16,711 nucleotides of DNA. Source: Clostridiales bacterium UBA1779. Its GTDB lineage: Bacteria; Bacillota; Clostridia; Oscillospirales; CAG-272. The position numbers were made by a program, and so were the translations under genes. Numbering within the stretch: the stretch's first letter is position 1; each line of letters starts with the position of its first letter. The notes beneath the pieces are model-generated. The model was not told where the DNA came from and did no database searches. It saw only the letters and a program-made list of their open reading frames with translations. Shown piece by piece: positions 5,457-11,917 of the stretch. The stretch is from positions 5,698 through 22,408 of the forward strand of contig DCGL01000053.1 of NCBI GenBank assembly GCA_002314565.1, in the 5' to 3' direction.

Positions 5457-6391
5457 TGCTGATAATTGCACTTATATGCTTCCTGACATTTTGTACGGGA
5501 ATAGTGATTTTATTGGGACTGTCTCCCGAGCGCGTGGCTCTGGACGTTGAATCACTGTTGAAACCGCGCCAGACGATAAAAAAACGAGCTCTTGCCGCAT
5601 GCGGGAAAAGCAATAAGAATTTCTTTATCGGCTCTCTCATAAGAATCCGCGACGCACTGGAGCTGACCGGGCGCAAGGGAAGCTTCGGCTTTCTGTGCAT
5701 CTGCGCTTTTGCCGTGATAATCCTGGGATTTTCACTGGCGTTTACCTTTGATTTGTATTATCTTATCCCGATAGCACTGGTCGGTGGTGTGCTGCTGCCG
5801 TTTTTTTCGGCTGAAAGCGCCGTTGAGACCTATGACAGAAGAATGAATGAGGAGCTCGAAACCGCTCTGTCTGTTATCAGCGCGGCTTATCTGCGCACGG
5901 GCGACGTCGTTGGATCGGTCGGGGAAAGCCTCGAAAATATCAGGGAGCCCGCGCGTGAAATTTTCAGACAGTTTTACGTCAACGTGACCGTCGTGTCTTC
6001 AGATACCGTATCATGTATCAGAAAGATGGAGCAGAGCAGTGAAAACCGCGTTTTCCGTGATTGGTGCGAGGTCCTGCTTGCCTGTCAGGAGGACTCGTCG
6101 AACCGCGATGCCCTGATGCCTGTCGTGTCGGAGCTTACCGAACTCCGGCTTGCAAACAGTGAGATGGTGACGGTGATTACCGAATGCAGAAAGGAGTACC
6201 TCGGTATGGTCTTTCTGACTCTCGGCAATTTTCCCCTCCTTTATCTGCTCAACGAAAGCTGGTGGGACACGCTGATTAATTCGACTGCGGGGCGCTGTGC
6301 CATTGCGGTCACGGGAGTCGTTCTGCTTCTGACTTCATATCTGTCAATGAAATTTACGAGGCCGATTGACCTGAATTCAAGAAAAAAATGA
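5456..6391 (+). CDS. tadB: Tad pilus membrane platform protein TadB
   Basis: A 311-residue polytopic protein of the type II secretion F family. It has an N-terminal membrane helix (about 2-20), a helix pair (about 80-120), a cytoplasmic T2SSF-like helical domain (about 125-255, with E-L-E-T-A-L-S-V-I-S-A-A-Y) and two C-terminal membrane helices (about 250-300). With TadC it forms the platform on which CpaF acts. The start overlaps the cpaF stop by one base. Family membership rests on architecture, the E-x-x-x-A-L helix and position between cpaF and tadC. Confidence 0.83.
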   Translation: MLIIALICFLTFCTGIVILLGLSPERVALDVESLLKPRQTIKKRALAACGKSNKNFFIGSLIRIRDALELTGRKGSFGFLCICAFAVIILGFSLAFTFDLYYLIPIALVGGVLLPFFSAESAVETYDRRMNEELETALSVISAAYLRTGDVVGSVGESLENIREPAREIFRQFYVNVTVVSSDTVSCIRKMEQSSENRVFRDWCEVLLACQEDSSNRDALMPVVSELTELRLANSEMVTVITECRKEYLGMVFLTLGNFPLLYLLNESWWDTLINSTAGRCAIAVTGVVLLLTSYLSMKFTRPIDLNSRKK

Positions 6392-6427
6392 CTCTGATTC
6401 CGGCACGGGAAGGAGAAAATCCCAAAG

Positions 6428-6457
6428 AAAGGAAACTTTTGCTTTGCAAAAGCTATG
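6428..6457 (+). promoter_or_regulatory. tadC ribosome binding site with a hairpin spacer
   Basis: The SD AAAGGA (6428-6433) lies 21 nt from the ATG at 6455, normally too far. The interval holds a perfect hairpin, CTTTTGC (6436-6442) and GCAAAAG (6446-6452), loop TTT. Folding it removes 17 nt and restores a spacing of about 4 nt. Translation of tadC may therefore depend on this fold. Confidence 0.5.
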
Positions 6458-7360
6458 GTCATAAAAATGAATATCATCAGCGTTTTTGCAATGATCTGTG
6501 CCTCGGGACTTATCGGAATCGGGACTTTTCTGCTGCTTGCGGATATCCTGAAGCTCCCGCGCAGAAAAACGGTCAGGGCTTTTCTTATGAGCCGCAAGAG
6601 ATATCAAAGGCACGGAAAGACGTCGAATGTGGACTCCTTCCTTGACAGTATTGCACAGCTGCTGGCCCTGGGAATCCGCCTGAGTCCGATAAAAAGAGAA
6701 AGACTGCAGGCCGTGCTCAAGTCGGCGAATCTTCAGATAACGCCTGAACATCACGTGGCAAGCTGCTTTGTAAAGGCGGGGCTTGTGGCAATTCTTTCAA
6801 TACCCGCGTTGTTTATTTTCCCGGCTCTTGCCCCGGTGATTCTTGCTTTGTCGGCAGGAGTTTATTACGGAGAGTTTACAAGCCCCGAACGCAGCATCAA
6901 GGCCGTGCGAGATGAAATCGAGGAGGAACTGCCGCTGTTCGTGTCGAGAATTCAGTCGATGCTCGGACACACGCGCGACGTGGTTTCGATACTTGAATCT
7001 TTCAGAAAGAACGCAGGACCTGCGCTTGCCCGGGAACTGTCGATAACGCTTGCGGATATGCAGTCCGGAAACTGTCAGATGGCACTCGTGCGGCTTGAAA
7101 CCCGAGTCGGAAGCCCGGACCTTTCGGATATCGCAAGAGGACTTGCGGCAGTTTATGAGGGTAATGACCCCGTTGGGTACTGGACCTCGCTGTCCGTCAG
7201 ACTCGGCGACAAGAGAAGACAGAATCTTCAGAGACGTGCCCACGCCGTTCCGGCAAAAATCGCAAGACTGTCATTCGTGCTGCTTATATGCATCGTGCTG
7301 CTTTACGGCACGGTGATTCTGACGGAATTGCTTGAATCGGCAGGGGTTATACTGGGATGA
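6455..7360 (+). CDS. tadC: Tad pilus membrane platform protein TadC
   Basis: A 301-residue T2SSF-family membrane protein, the partner of TadB. It has an N-terminal membrane helix (about 8-30), a basic linker, a helix pair (about 105-135), the conserved cytoplasmic block with E-E-E-L-P-L-F-V-S-R-I (the typical E-L-P-x-F/L signature of TadC) and a final hydrophobic helix (about 270-290). The start at 6455 depends on the hairpin spacer described above; an alternative ATG at 6467 would only remove four residues. Its TGA overlaps the next ATG (ATGA, 7357-7360), implying coupled translation with the first TadE-like protein. Confidence 0.83.
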   Translation: MVIKMNIISVFAMICASGLIGIGTFLLLADILKLPRRKTVRAFLMSRKRYQRHGKTSNVDSFLDSIAQLLALGIRLSPIKRERLQAVLKSANLQITPEHHVASCFVKAGLVAILSIPALFIFPALAPVILALSAGVYYGEFTSPERSIKAVRDEIEEELPLFVSRIQSMLGHTRDVVSILESFRKNAGPALARELSITLADMQSGNCQMALVRLETRVGSPDLSDIARGLAAVYEGNDPVGYWTSLSVRLGDKRRQNLQRRAHAVPAKIARLSFVLLICIVLLYGTVILTELLESAGVILG

Positions 7361-7899
7361 AAGCGGAGAATAATGCGCTTGGGAAACTGCGGATAAAACG
7401 TGAAAATAAGGAAGCGCCCGGAAATCCGCAGATGAAAAAGAAGCTTTTATGTGAAAAAACGGGAATTAAGAGCTTGCTCCGCTCGTTGCTCGCTGACAAA
7501 CGCGCTGAAATGACGTATATTGACAGCGTTGTCTCAATGGTAGTCATAATGCTGCTCATTGTCCTTATGCTGAACGTTTTTTCGTTTGTCACACTCAAAC
7601 AGGATCTTTCGTACATAAGCTCTGAACTTGCGGATGCGGCTTCCTCCGCCGGCTGTGTTTCATCGGAAGTCGCAGCTCGGTTTTCGGAGCTTTGCCGGGA
7701 AACCGGACTTGATGCGGGTTCCGTCACGTATTCGTTCAGCGGGACTTCGTACATCGGCGAAACCGACCGCGTTCAGTACGGCGAGCTGATACGCGTCAGG
7801 GTTTCGTGCTCGACAAAAGTGATGGGGAGCGGGATTTTTACGCTGCCGGCAACGGTTTGTGCTGAGAAAAGCTGCCTTTGTGAGAAATATTGGAAATGA
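7357..7899 (+). CDS. TadE-like pseudopilin 1 (DUF4320-like)
   Basis: A 180-residue protein with an unusually long basic N-terminal leader (about 46 residues). Then come the motif L-A-D47-K-R-A-E-M-T-Y-I55, a hydrophobic helix (about 57-80) and an extracytoplasmic domain of about 100 residues with several cysteines (C-V-S-S, C-R-E-T, C-S-T, C-A-E, C-L-C). This matches TadE/pseudopilin architecture and, as I recall, the clostridial family DUF4320. It would be processed by the A24 peptidase and form a minor or tip component of the pilus. Its start overlaps the tadC stop. Its last codons lie in a tandem duplication (7872-7962) shared with the start of the next gene. Confidence 0.72.
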   Translation: MKAENNALGKLRIKRENKEAPGNPQMKKKLLCEKTGIKSLLRSLLADKRAEMTYIDSVVSMVVIMLLIVLMLNVFSFVTLKQDLSYISSELADAASSAGCVSSEVAARFSELCRETGLDAGSVTYSFSGTSYIGETDRVQYGELIRVRVSCSTKVMGSGIFTLPATVCAEKSCLCEKYWK

Positions 7900-7962
7900 A
7901 AAAAGAAAAAACTGCCTGCGTGAGATATATCGGAAATGAAAAAAGTTGAAAACTGCCTGCGT
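7872..7962 (+). repeat. 40-41 bp imperfect tandem duplication at a gene junction
   Basis: Three register-matched copies begin with CTGCCT at 7872, 7912 and 7953; the first two are complete and the third is partial (about 10 bases plus). Copies 1 and 2 both contain GGAAATGAAAAAAG. In copy 1 its TGA is the stop of the first pseudopilin; in copy 2 its ATG (7936) is the start of the second. The ATG of copy 1 (7896) now opens a 17-codon mini-ORF ending at 7949, past the real start and in another frame. Confidence 0.75.
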
Positions 7963-8487
7963 CGGAACTGCGGGGACGGTTCTGCTTTGAAAAATGAGGG
8001 GAAGAACTTTTTTTATCTGCTTGCGGACAAACGCGGGGAAGGGTATATCAAGAACTGCATTCTGATCATTGTCGAGCTCCTTCTTCTGTCAACCGTGCTT
8101 TTTTATGCAGAGAGCTTAAGTGTTGCAGAGGAGGTGCGCCGCGGAATTAAAGAAGCGATGGACGGGGCACTCAGATGTCAGAGTGTCGGAGAGTTTGCGT
8201 CTCTTGATGACGGCAGCGGACTGTCGGATGCCGACGTGAATTTAAATTTCCGCCGGCTGTTTGAGAATTATTTCGAGGGAATGAGCAGAGATGGCGAAGG
8301 AAAATATTCGCTGTATGACGACGACGGCGGACTTCTGTGGTCGGTGACGTACCCCACTCTTGTTAATGCGGGAGGAGTCCTGAAGGCGTCGTTTACAGTT
8401 TCGTTCCCGGTCAGGTTTGCAGGGCTCCGACTTGACGATATGGACATTCCGATGACGGTTCAGAGAAAAAATGAGGCCAAATACTGA
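7936..8487 (+). CDS. TadE-like pseudopilin 2
   Basis: A 183-residue protein with the same plan: a polar leader of 27 residues, L-L-A-D31-K-R-G-E-G-Y-I38, a hydrophobic helix (about 40-58) and an extracytoplasmic domain containing an Asp/Gly-rich stretch (S-L-Y-D-D-D-G-G) and a beta-rich C-terminus. It is probably a minor pilin working with the preceding pseudopilin. I do not recognise a specific family. It is the last gene of the Tad operon, two bases ahead of a terminator hairpin. The SD is weak (GGAAATG next to the start); the duplicated junction upstream may couple its translation to a 17-codon mini-ORF. Confidence 0.7.
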   Translation: MKKVENCLRRNCGDGSALKNEGKNFFYLLADKRGEGYIKNCILIIVELLLLSTVLFYAESLSVAEEVRRGIKEAMDGALRCQSVGEFASLDDGSGLSDADVNLNFRRLFENYFEGMSRDGEGKYSLYDDDGGLLWSVTYPTLVNAGGVLKASFTVSFPVRFAGLRLDDMDIPMTVQRKNEAKY

Positions 8488-8488
8488 G

Positions 8489-8513
8489 AAAAGCGCATTC
8501 AGTGCGCTTTTTT
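8489..8513 (+). terminator. Terminator of the Tad operon
   Basis: AAAAGCGCA (8489-8497) pairs with TGCGCTTTT (8503-8511), loop TTCAG, ending in T6 (8508-8513). The stop codon of the last Tad gene is two bases before it. The next promoter begins inside the tail. Confidence 0.88.
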
Positions 8514-8514
8514 C

Positions 8515-8543
8515 TTGACTTTGCCTGAAATATATTATAAAAT
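8515..8543 (+). promoter_or_regulatory. Promoter of the hypothetical-cysE unit
   Basis: TTGACT (8515-8520), a 17-nt spacer and TAAAAT (8538-8543); an overlapping TATAAA at 8536 gives 15-nt spacing. It is packed directly against the Tad terminator. The following gene has a strong AGGGAGG SD at 8558-8564. Confidence 0.65.
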
Positions 8544-8571
8544 ATACTATTATCTATAGGGAGGCATTATT

Positions 8572-9390
8572 ATGGCTGGCAGTTTTTTTGACGATCCCGA
8601 TCAGGGTATAGAAGAAGAGGAACAACCGGTTAACGTGCAAAAGGCACCGCTTCCGCTCAGAATTATCGGAAATGTTTTTAAATACGCTTTCTGGCTGTTC
8701 ATTCTGACAATCAACGTGGTTATATTCTGGAGACTGTTTTCCACGGGCATTCCGTCTTCGATGAAAACGGTTTCCGCCGATCCTTCGGTGAAATACGCTT
8801 ATTCTCAGTGGAAGGATAACACGGATGAAGACAAGCAGCCTTTCGCCGTTTACCAGAAATTATGGCTGAAGCGCGGTATGACGACCGAAACGAAGGACGA
8901 AAACCGCGGAATTATCGGTAATTACGGATATTTCGGTATTGTCGACGAGGTGTTCTTTCCTGATGCTCAACAATTCCAGTTCGTTTTCAGGTATAACTTC
9001 AGCACGCTTGAACACGTAAAGGAAGATATGAATCTTTCTTCCGATCTCGACCGTGGCAAGGATCATTTTGACGTGTGGATCAGGGTTGAGACCTTCAGAG
9101 ATGAAACGAAGGATGCAGAGAACGTCAATACGGCTTTTTATCCCTGCGAGACTGTTGATTCAGCAAAAAAAAATCTTTACTGTTACCGTCAGATGAAGTG
9201 CGATTATTATCAGGATTTGGACAACATTTCCGCAGTTTATGCCGATATTTTTTATAAAGACGAAGCTCAGTACGTAACCGAGGGCGAGAATGCCGTTCCT
9301 TACGGTTCAATCTGCGTTTACTCTTCTGATCACAAACTTGATGAATATAAACTTGACCGTAAGGATATTAAGGCTCTGAACGGTGAATAA
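8572..9390 (+). CDS. Hypothetical single-pass membrane protein
   Basis: 272 residues: an acidic N-terminus (D-D-P-D-Q, E-E-E-E) in the cytoplasm, one membrane helix (about 38-58, F-W-L-F-I-L-T-I-N-V-V-I-F-W) and a large extracytoplasmic domain rich in aromatic and acidic residues (for example Y-G-Y-F-G-I-V-D-E-V-F-F-P and F-D-V-W-I-R-V-E). I do not recognise the family. It has its own promoter and a strong SD, and its stop lies one base before the cysE start, so the two are co-transcribed. That neighbourhood alone does not establish a function. It is a soluble-domain-outside membrane protein by topology. Confidence 0.8.
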   Translation: MAGSFFDDPDQGIEEEEQPVNVQKAPLPLRIIGNVFKYAFWLFILTINVVIFWRLFSTGIPSSMKTVSADPSVKYAYSQWKDNTDEDKQPFAVYQKLWLKRGMTTETKDENRGIIGNYGYFGIVDEVFFPDAQQFQFVFRYNFSTLEHVKEDMNLSSDLDRGKDHFDVWIRVETFRDETKDAENVNTAFYPCETVDSAKKNLYCYRQMKCDYYQDLDNISAVYADIFYKDEAQYVTEGENAVPYGSICVYSSDHKLDEYKLDRKDIKALNGE

Positions 9391-9391
9391 G

Positions 9392-10180
9392 ATGAAATTT
9401 ATAGTTGAAAATACAAAAAAGCATACGAAGAAGGAGTTCGACATTCCCGCCGACCTGCTTGCTTCAAAGACGGTGAAAAAAATCCGTCATACTGCGAGGG
9501 AGTCTGTTGATTTCCTTCGTTCTGTAAAAGAAGAAATTGACAGTGACGTCAAGGCAGTCCGTCAGCGTGACCCTGCTGCCAAGAGTGACGTTGAAGTCCT
9601 GCTGCTTTATACGGGAGTTCACGCAATTCTTGCTTACCGCGTGGCTCATAAGCTTTACGTCGGAAAGCACTTCTTCTCGGCACGTGCCGTCAGCCAGCTT
9701 TCAAGATTTTTCACCGGAATTGAAATTCATCCCGGTGCAACCATCGGCAAAGGCCTGGTTATCGACCACGGAACGGGGGTCGTTATCGGCGAAACCGCCG
9801 AAATCGGCGATAATTGCACCATTTACCAGGGCGTGACACTCGGAGGAACCGGAAAGGACGTCGGAAAACGTCACCCGACTCTCGGCAGCAACGTTATGGT
9901 CGGTGCCGGAGCCAAGGTTCTCGGTCCTATGAAAATCGGAGATAATACCAAAATTGCTGCCGGAGCCGTCGTTCTGAAGGCGATTCCCGAAAACAGCACG
10001 GCTGTCGGCATTCCCGCCAAGGTCGTCCGTCGAGGCGGAGCCAAGGTCGAAACCTCCGAAGACGTCATCGGCGAAGAGCTCGACCACATTCACGACCCCG
10101 ACCCCGTCGCCCAGCAGCTCGCCGCAATGGAAAAGAAGATTGCCGAACTGCAGGCTGAAATTGAGAAAGTTAAAAGCTGA
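9392..10180 (+). CDS. cysE: Serine O-acetyltransferase CysE
   Basis: A 262-residue left-handed beta-helix acetyltransferase that makes O-acetylserine from serine and acetyl-CoA, the first step of cysteine synthesis, in the cytoplasm. The N-terminal helical domain contains R-D-P-A-A-K and the substrate-pocket helix G-V-H-A-I-L-A-Y-R-V-A-H-K-L. The hexapeptide-repeat domain has I-E-I-H-P-G-A-T-I-G, the catalytic D-H-G-T-G, G-E-T-A-E-I-G-D-N and G-V-T-L-G-G-T-G-K-D. The G-I-P-A-K-V closing strand is present. About 60 residues precede the usual start of the helical domain, and a charged coiled-coil-like tail follows; both are longer than in minimal clostridial CysE. The ATG at 9392 has GGTGA four bases upstream; an in-frame GTG at 9383 is the alternative. 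Confidence 0.94.
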   Translation: MKFIVENTKKHTKKEFDIPADLLASKTVKKIRHTARESVDFLRSVKEEIDSDVKAVRQRDPAAKSDVEVLLLYTGVHAILAYRVAHKLYVGKHFFSARAVSQLSRFFTGIEIHPGATIGKGLVIDHGTGVVIGETAEIGDNCTIYQGVTLGGTGKDVGKRHPTLGSNVMVGAGAKVLGPMKIGDNTKIAAGAVVLKAIPENSTAVGIPAKVVRRGGAKVETSEDVIGEELDHIHDPDPVAQQLAAMEKKIAELQAEIEKVKS

Positions 10181-10186
10181 GTTTTT

Positions 10187-10213
10187 ATGACAGGGGGACG
10201 TTTCTCCTGTCAT
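10187..10213. repeat. Degenerate GGGACG-core hairpin
   Basis: ATGACAGGGGGA (10187-10198) pairs with 10202-10213 (12 bp with two G-U). The core reads GGGACGTTTCT, one base off the GGGACGGTTCT of the other copies in this window, with a slightly different stem. It sits between cysE and the next gene and ahead of the latter's SD. Confidence 0.55.
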
Positions 10214-10233
10214 ATAAGAAAAGGAATATTAGT

Positions 10234-11034
10234 ATGTATAATAACGATTCGCTTGATACAATTTGCGCGGCTCTGTGCTACGCTATGGGGATTGAGGCTC
10301 CTGCCTGTGCGGCAAAGGCCAACGAAACGCTTTGCCGCTTTATTGATGAAAAATTCTCGGGAAAAAAAGCTGACAGAATTCTGATGTACAATCCGGATGC
10401 AGTTGCGCAGTGGATTTACAGAAAATATCCCTGGTTCACGGCGGAGCTTGCTGCCATCGGAGAGCTTGAAGTGCCGATGAAGACGGTTATGCCCTCCGTT
10501 ACGCCCGTCTGCTTCGGAACGATGTATACCGGAGCCCAGCCCTGTGTTCACGGTATTCAGAAATACGAAAAGCCGGTTATCAAGATTGATACTATTTTTG
10601 ACGCAATGATAAGAGCAGGAAAGAAGCCCTGCATTATCGGCGACAGTAAGTGCAGTCTCGGTAAAATCTTCCTTGAGCGCGATATGGATTACTTCGTTTA
10701 CGACACTATTGGTGAAATCAACGCGAAGGCTGCCGAATGCGTAATGCAGGATAAATACGACTTTCTCGTCGTATACAACGGAAATTACGACCACTGGATG
10801 CACAAATTCGGGCCGGAGTCAACCGAGGCACTTTCAGAGCTGCGTGCTAACAGCTATGAATATGCCGAACTTACGTCACTTGTCAAAAGATTCTGGACAA
10901 AGCACAACGTCCTGACCGGCTTTGCCATGGACCACGGCTGCCACGAAATCGACGGCGGCAGCGGCTCCCACGGCCTCGATATGGAAGAGGACCTCAATAT
11001 CTGCCATCTCTACAACGCATATACTGCACAATAA
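10234..11034 (+). CDS. Compact alkaline-phosphatase-superfamily phosphodiesterase
   Basis: A 266-residue soluble protein without a signal peptide. It carries a full set of the metal-site residues of the nucleotide pyrophosphatase/phosphodiesterase branch of the alkaline phosphatase superfamily: D55 (Y-N-P-D-A), the nucleophile region P-S-V-T90-P-V-C-F-G-T-M-Y-T-G, D186/H190 (N-Y-D-H-W-M-H-K-F-G), D233-H234 (M-D-H-G) and H246 (G-S-H-G). It should hydrolyse a phosphodiester or phosphomonoester with two metal ions; the substrate is unknown. It is much shorter than typical NPPs (about 400 residues or more), so the capping region must be minimal, and its cytoplasmic location is unusual for the group. 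AAAAGGAA precedes the ATG. It probably belongs to the cysE transcript, ending at the 11040-11065 hairpin. Confidence 0.8.
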   Translation: MYNNDSLDTICAALCYAMGIEAPACAAKANETLCRFIDEKFSGKKADRILMYNPDAVAQWIYRKYPWFTAELAAIGELEVPMKTVMPSVTPVCFGTMYTGAQPCVHGIQKYEKPVIKIDTIFDAMIRAGKKPCIIGDSKCSLGKIFLERDMDYFVYDTIGEINAKAAECVMQDKYDFLVVYNGNYDHWMHKFGPESTEALSELRANSYEYAELTSLVKRFWTKHNVLTGFAMDHGCHEIDGGSGSHGLDMEEDLNICHLYNAYTAQ

Positions 11035-11039
11035 TAAAC

Positions 11040-11070
11040 ATCGCGGCTGATTTTTCAGCCGCGATATATT
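11040..11070 (+). terminator. Terminator behind the phosphodiesterase gene
   Basis: ATCGCGGCTGA (11040-11050) pairs perfectly with TCAGCCGCGAT (11055-11065), loop TTTT, followed by ATATTTTC. The 11-bp GC-rich stem is strong and the T-tract broken. It may also stop the convergent minus-strand operon. Confidence 0.75.
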
Positions 11071-11074
11071 TTCA

Positions 11075-11145
11075 GATGACAAGGGACGGTTCTTTTGTCA
11101 TCTCGCCAAAATGGCAAGATGACAAAAGAACCGTCCCTTGTCATC
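11075..11145. repeat. Head-to-head pair of GGGACGGTTCT hairpins
   Basis: Two identical 28-bp units in opposite orientation, 11075-11102 and 11118-11145, separated by 15 bases that themselves contain GCCA-AAA-TGGC, so the whole 71 bp is one large palindrome. Each unit folds by itself (GATGACAA stem, two G-U pairs, CGGT loop). It lies between convergent genes, with T6 at 11145-11150 on its right. The format resembles BIME-type pairs of REP elements. Confidence 0.85.
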
Positions 11146-11149
11146 TTTT

Positions 11150-11917
11150 TTATAAAAGCGAAAGTGCGGGTTCGATGGGGCCGAGGGCGGGATGCCAGCG
11201 GCGCTCCCATTCGAGTGAGACGGAGCCGCAGTATCCGTCGGCACGAAGGCGGGCGAGAATGGCGCGGATGGGGAGGTCACCGGAGAAGGGAAGACAGAGT
11301 GCTCCGTCCTTTGAATCTTTGACGTGAACGTGGCGGATATAGGGACGCAGGGCATCGTAGAAGACGGGCCAGTTTTCGCCGTAGTCCGCGTGGGTGTGTT
11401 CAATGTCCCAGATAAGTCCGAAATTCGGAAAGGCTGAGAGGGTTTCGCAGACCGGAAGAAGAGTTTCGACGGTGTTGTAGTTGCCGTGAACCTCGAGAAG
11501 GACGTTCACGCCGGCGGCTTCACGGCAAAGTTCTGAAAGTCCGCTGCAAAGGCGTTTTTTTGAAACGTCGTATTCATCCTTGATTTTATTACCGAATACT
11601 CGTATTCCGAAAGCACCGAGCTCCGACGCAATCCTGAGAGCATCGCGGCCTTCGGCTATGGCCTCCTGCGCTTTTTTGTCGTCGTCAAAGGCGCAGGAGG
11701 TCCCGAGAATATAGGGCTGAACCCCGGCAGAACGGAATCTGTCAAGGGTTCCGGTGAGGTTGTCGTTTTTGAACTCCTCTATTTCAGAATTGGACATAAC
11801 GCCGCCGATACCGCGGATTTCAAGCTTGTTAATGCCGAATTTGCGGCAAAGCTCAAGAATTTCGTCAAGGCTGCGGTCGTGGCAGCCGAGAGTCGAGAAG
11901 CAATCAATGTATTTCAT
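11150..11917 (-). CDS. Sugar phosphate isomerase/epimerase-like TIM barrel
   Basis: A 255-residue cytoplasmic protein of the xylose-isomerase-like (AP endonuclease 2-type) TIM-barrel family. Metal ligands fall at the expected strand ends: E142 (L-L-E-V-H-G), D171 with H174 (W-D-I-E-H-T-H), H198 (H-V-H-V-K-D) and E236 (S-L-E-W-E). This combination fits a keto-aldose isomerase or epimerase; the substrate cannot be read from the sequence. Its ATG overlaps the stop of the lipoprotein phosphodiesterase (ATGA), so both are made from one message. The partner frees a polyol phosphate outside the cell, and this enzyme may act on a derived sugar, which is inference. The stop codon is only 5 bases from a REP-like hairpin, so the 3' end is defined by that element. 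Confidence 0.82.
   Translation of the reverse strand: MKYIDCFSTLGCHDRSLDEILELCRKFGINKLEIRGIGGVMSNSEIEEFKNDNLTGTLDRFRSAGVQPYILGTSCAFDDDKKAQEAIAEGRDALRIASELGAFGIRVFGNKIKDEYDVSKKRLCSGLSELCREAAGVNVLLEVHGNYNTVETLLPVCETLSAFPNFGLIWDIEHTHADYGENWPVFYDALRPYIRHVHVKDSKDGALCLPFSGDLPIRAILARLRADGYCGSVSLEWERRWHPALGPIEPALSLL

Noticed and set aside
6388..6645. 85-codon frame opening by ATGA at the tadB stop
   Set aside because: Overlaps tadC by 190 bases in another frame, no recognisable protein features; at most a coupling ORF.
9701..10213. 170-residue minus-strand frame over cysE
   Set aside because: Mirror of the Gly/Val/Ile-rich hexapeptide repeats of CysE; no SD or family features.
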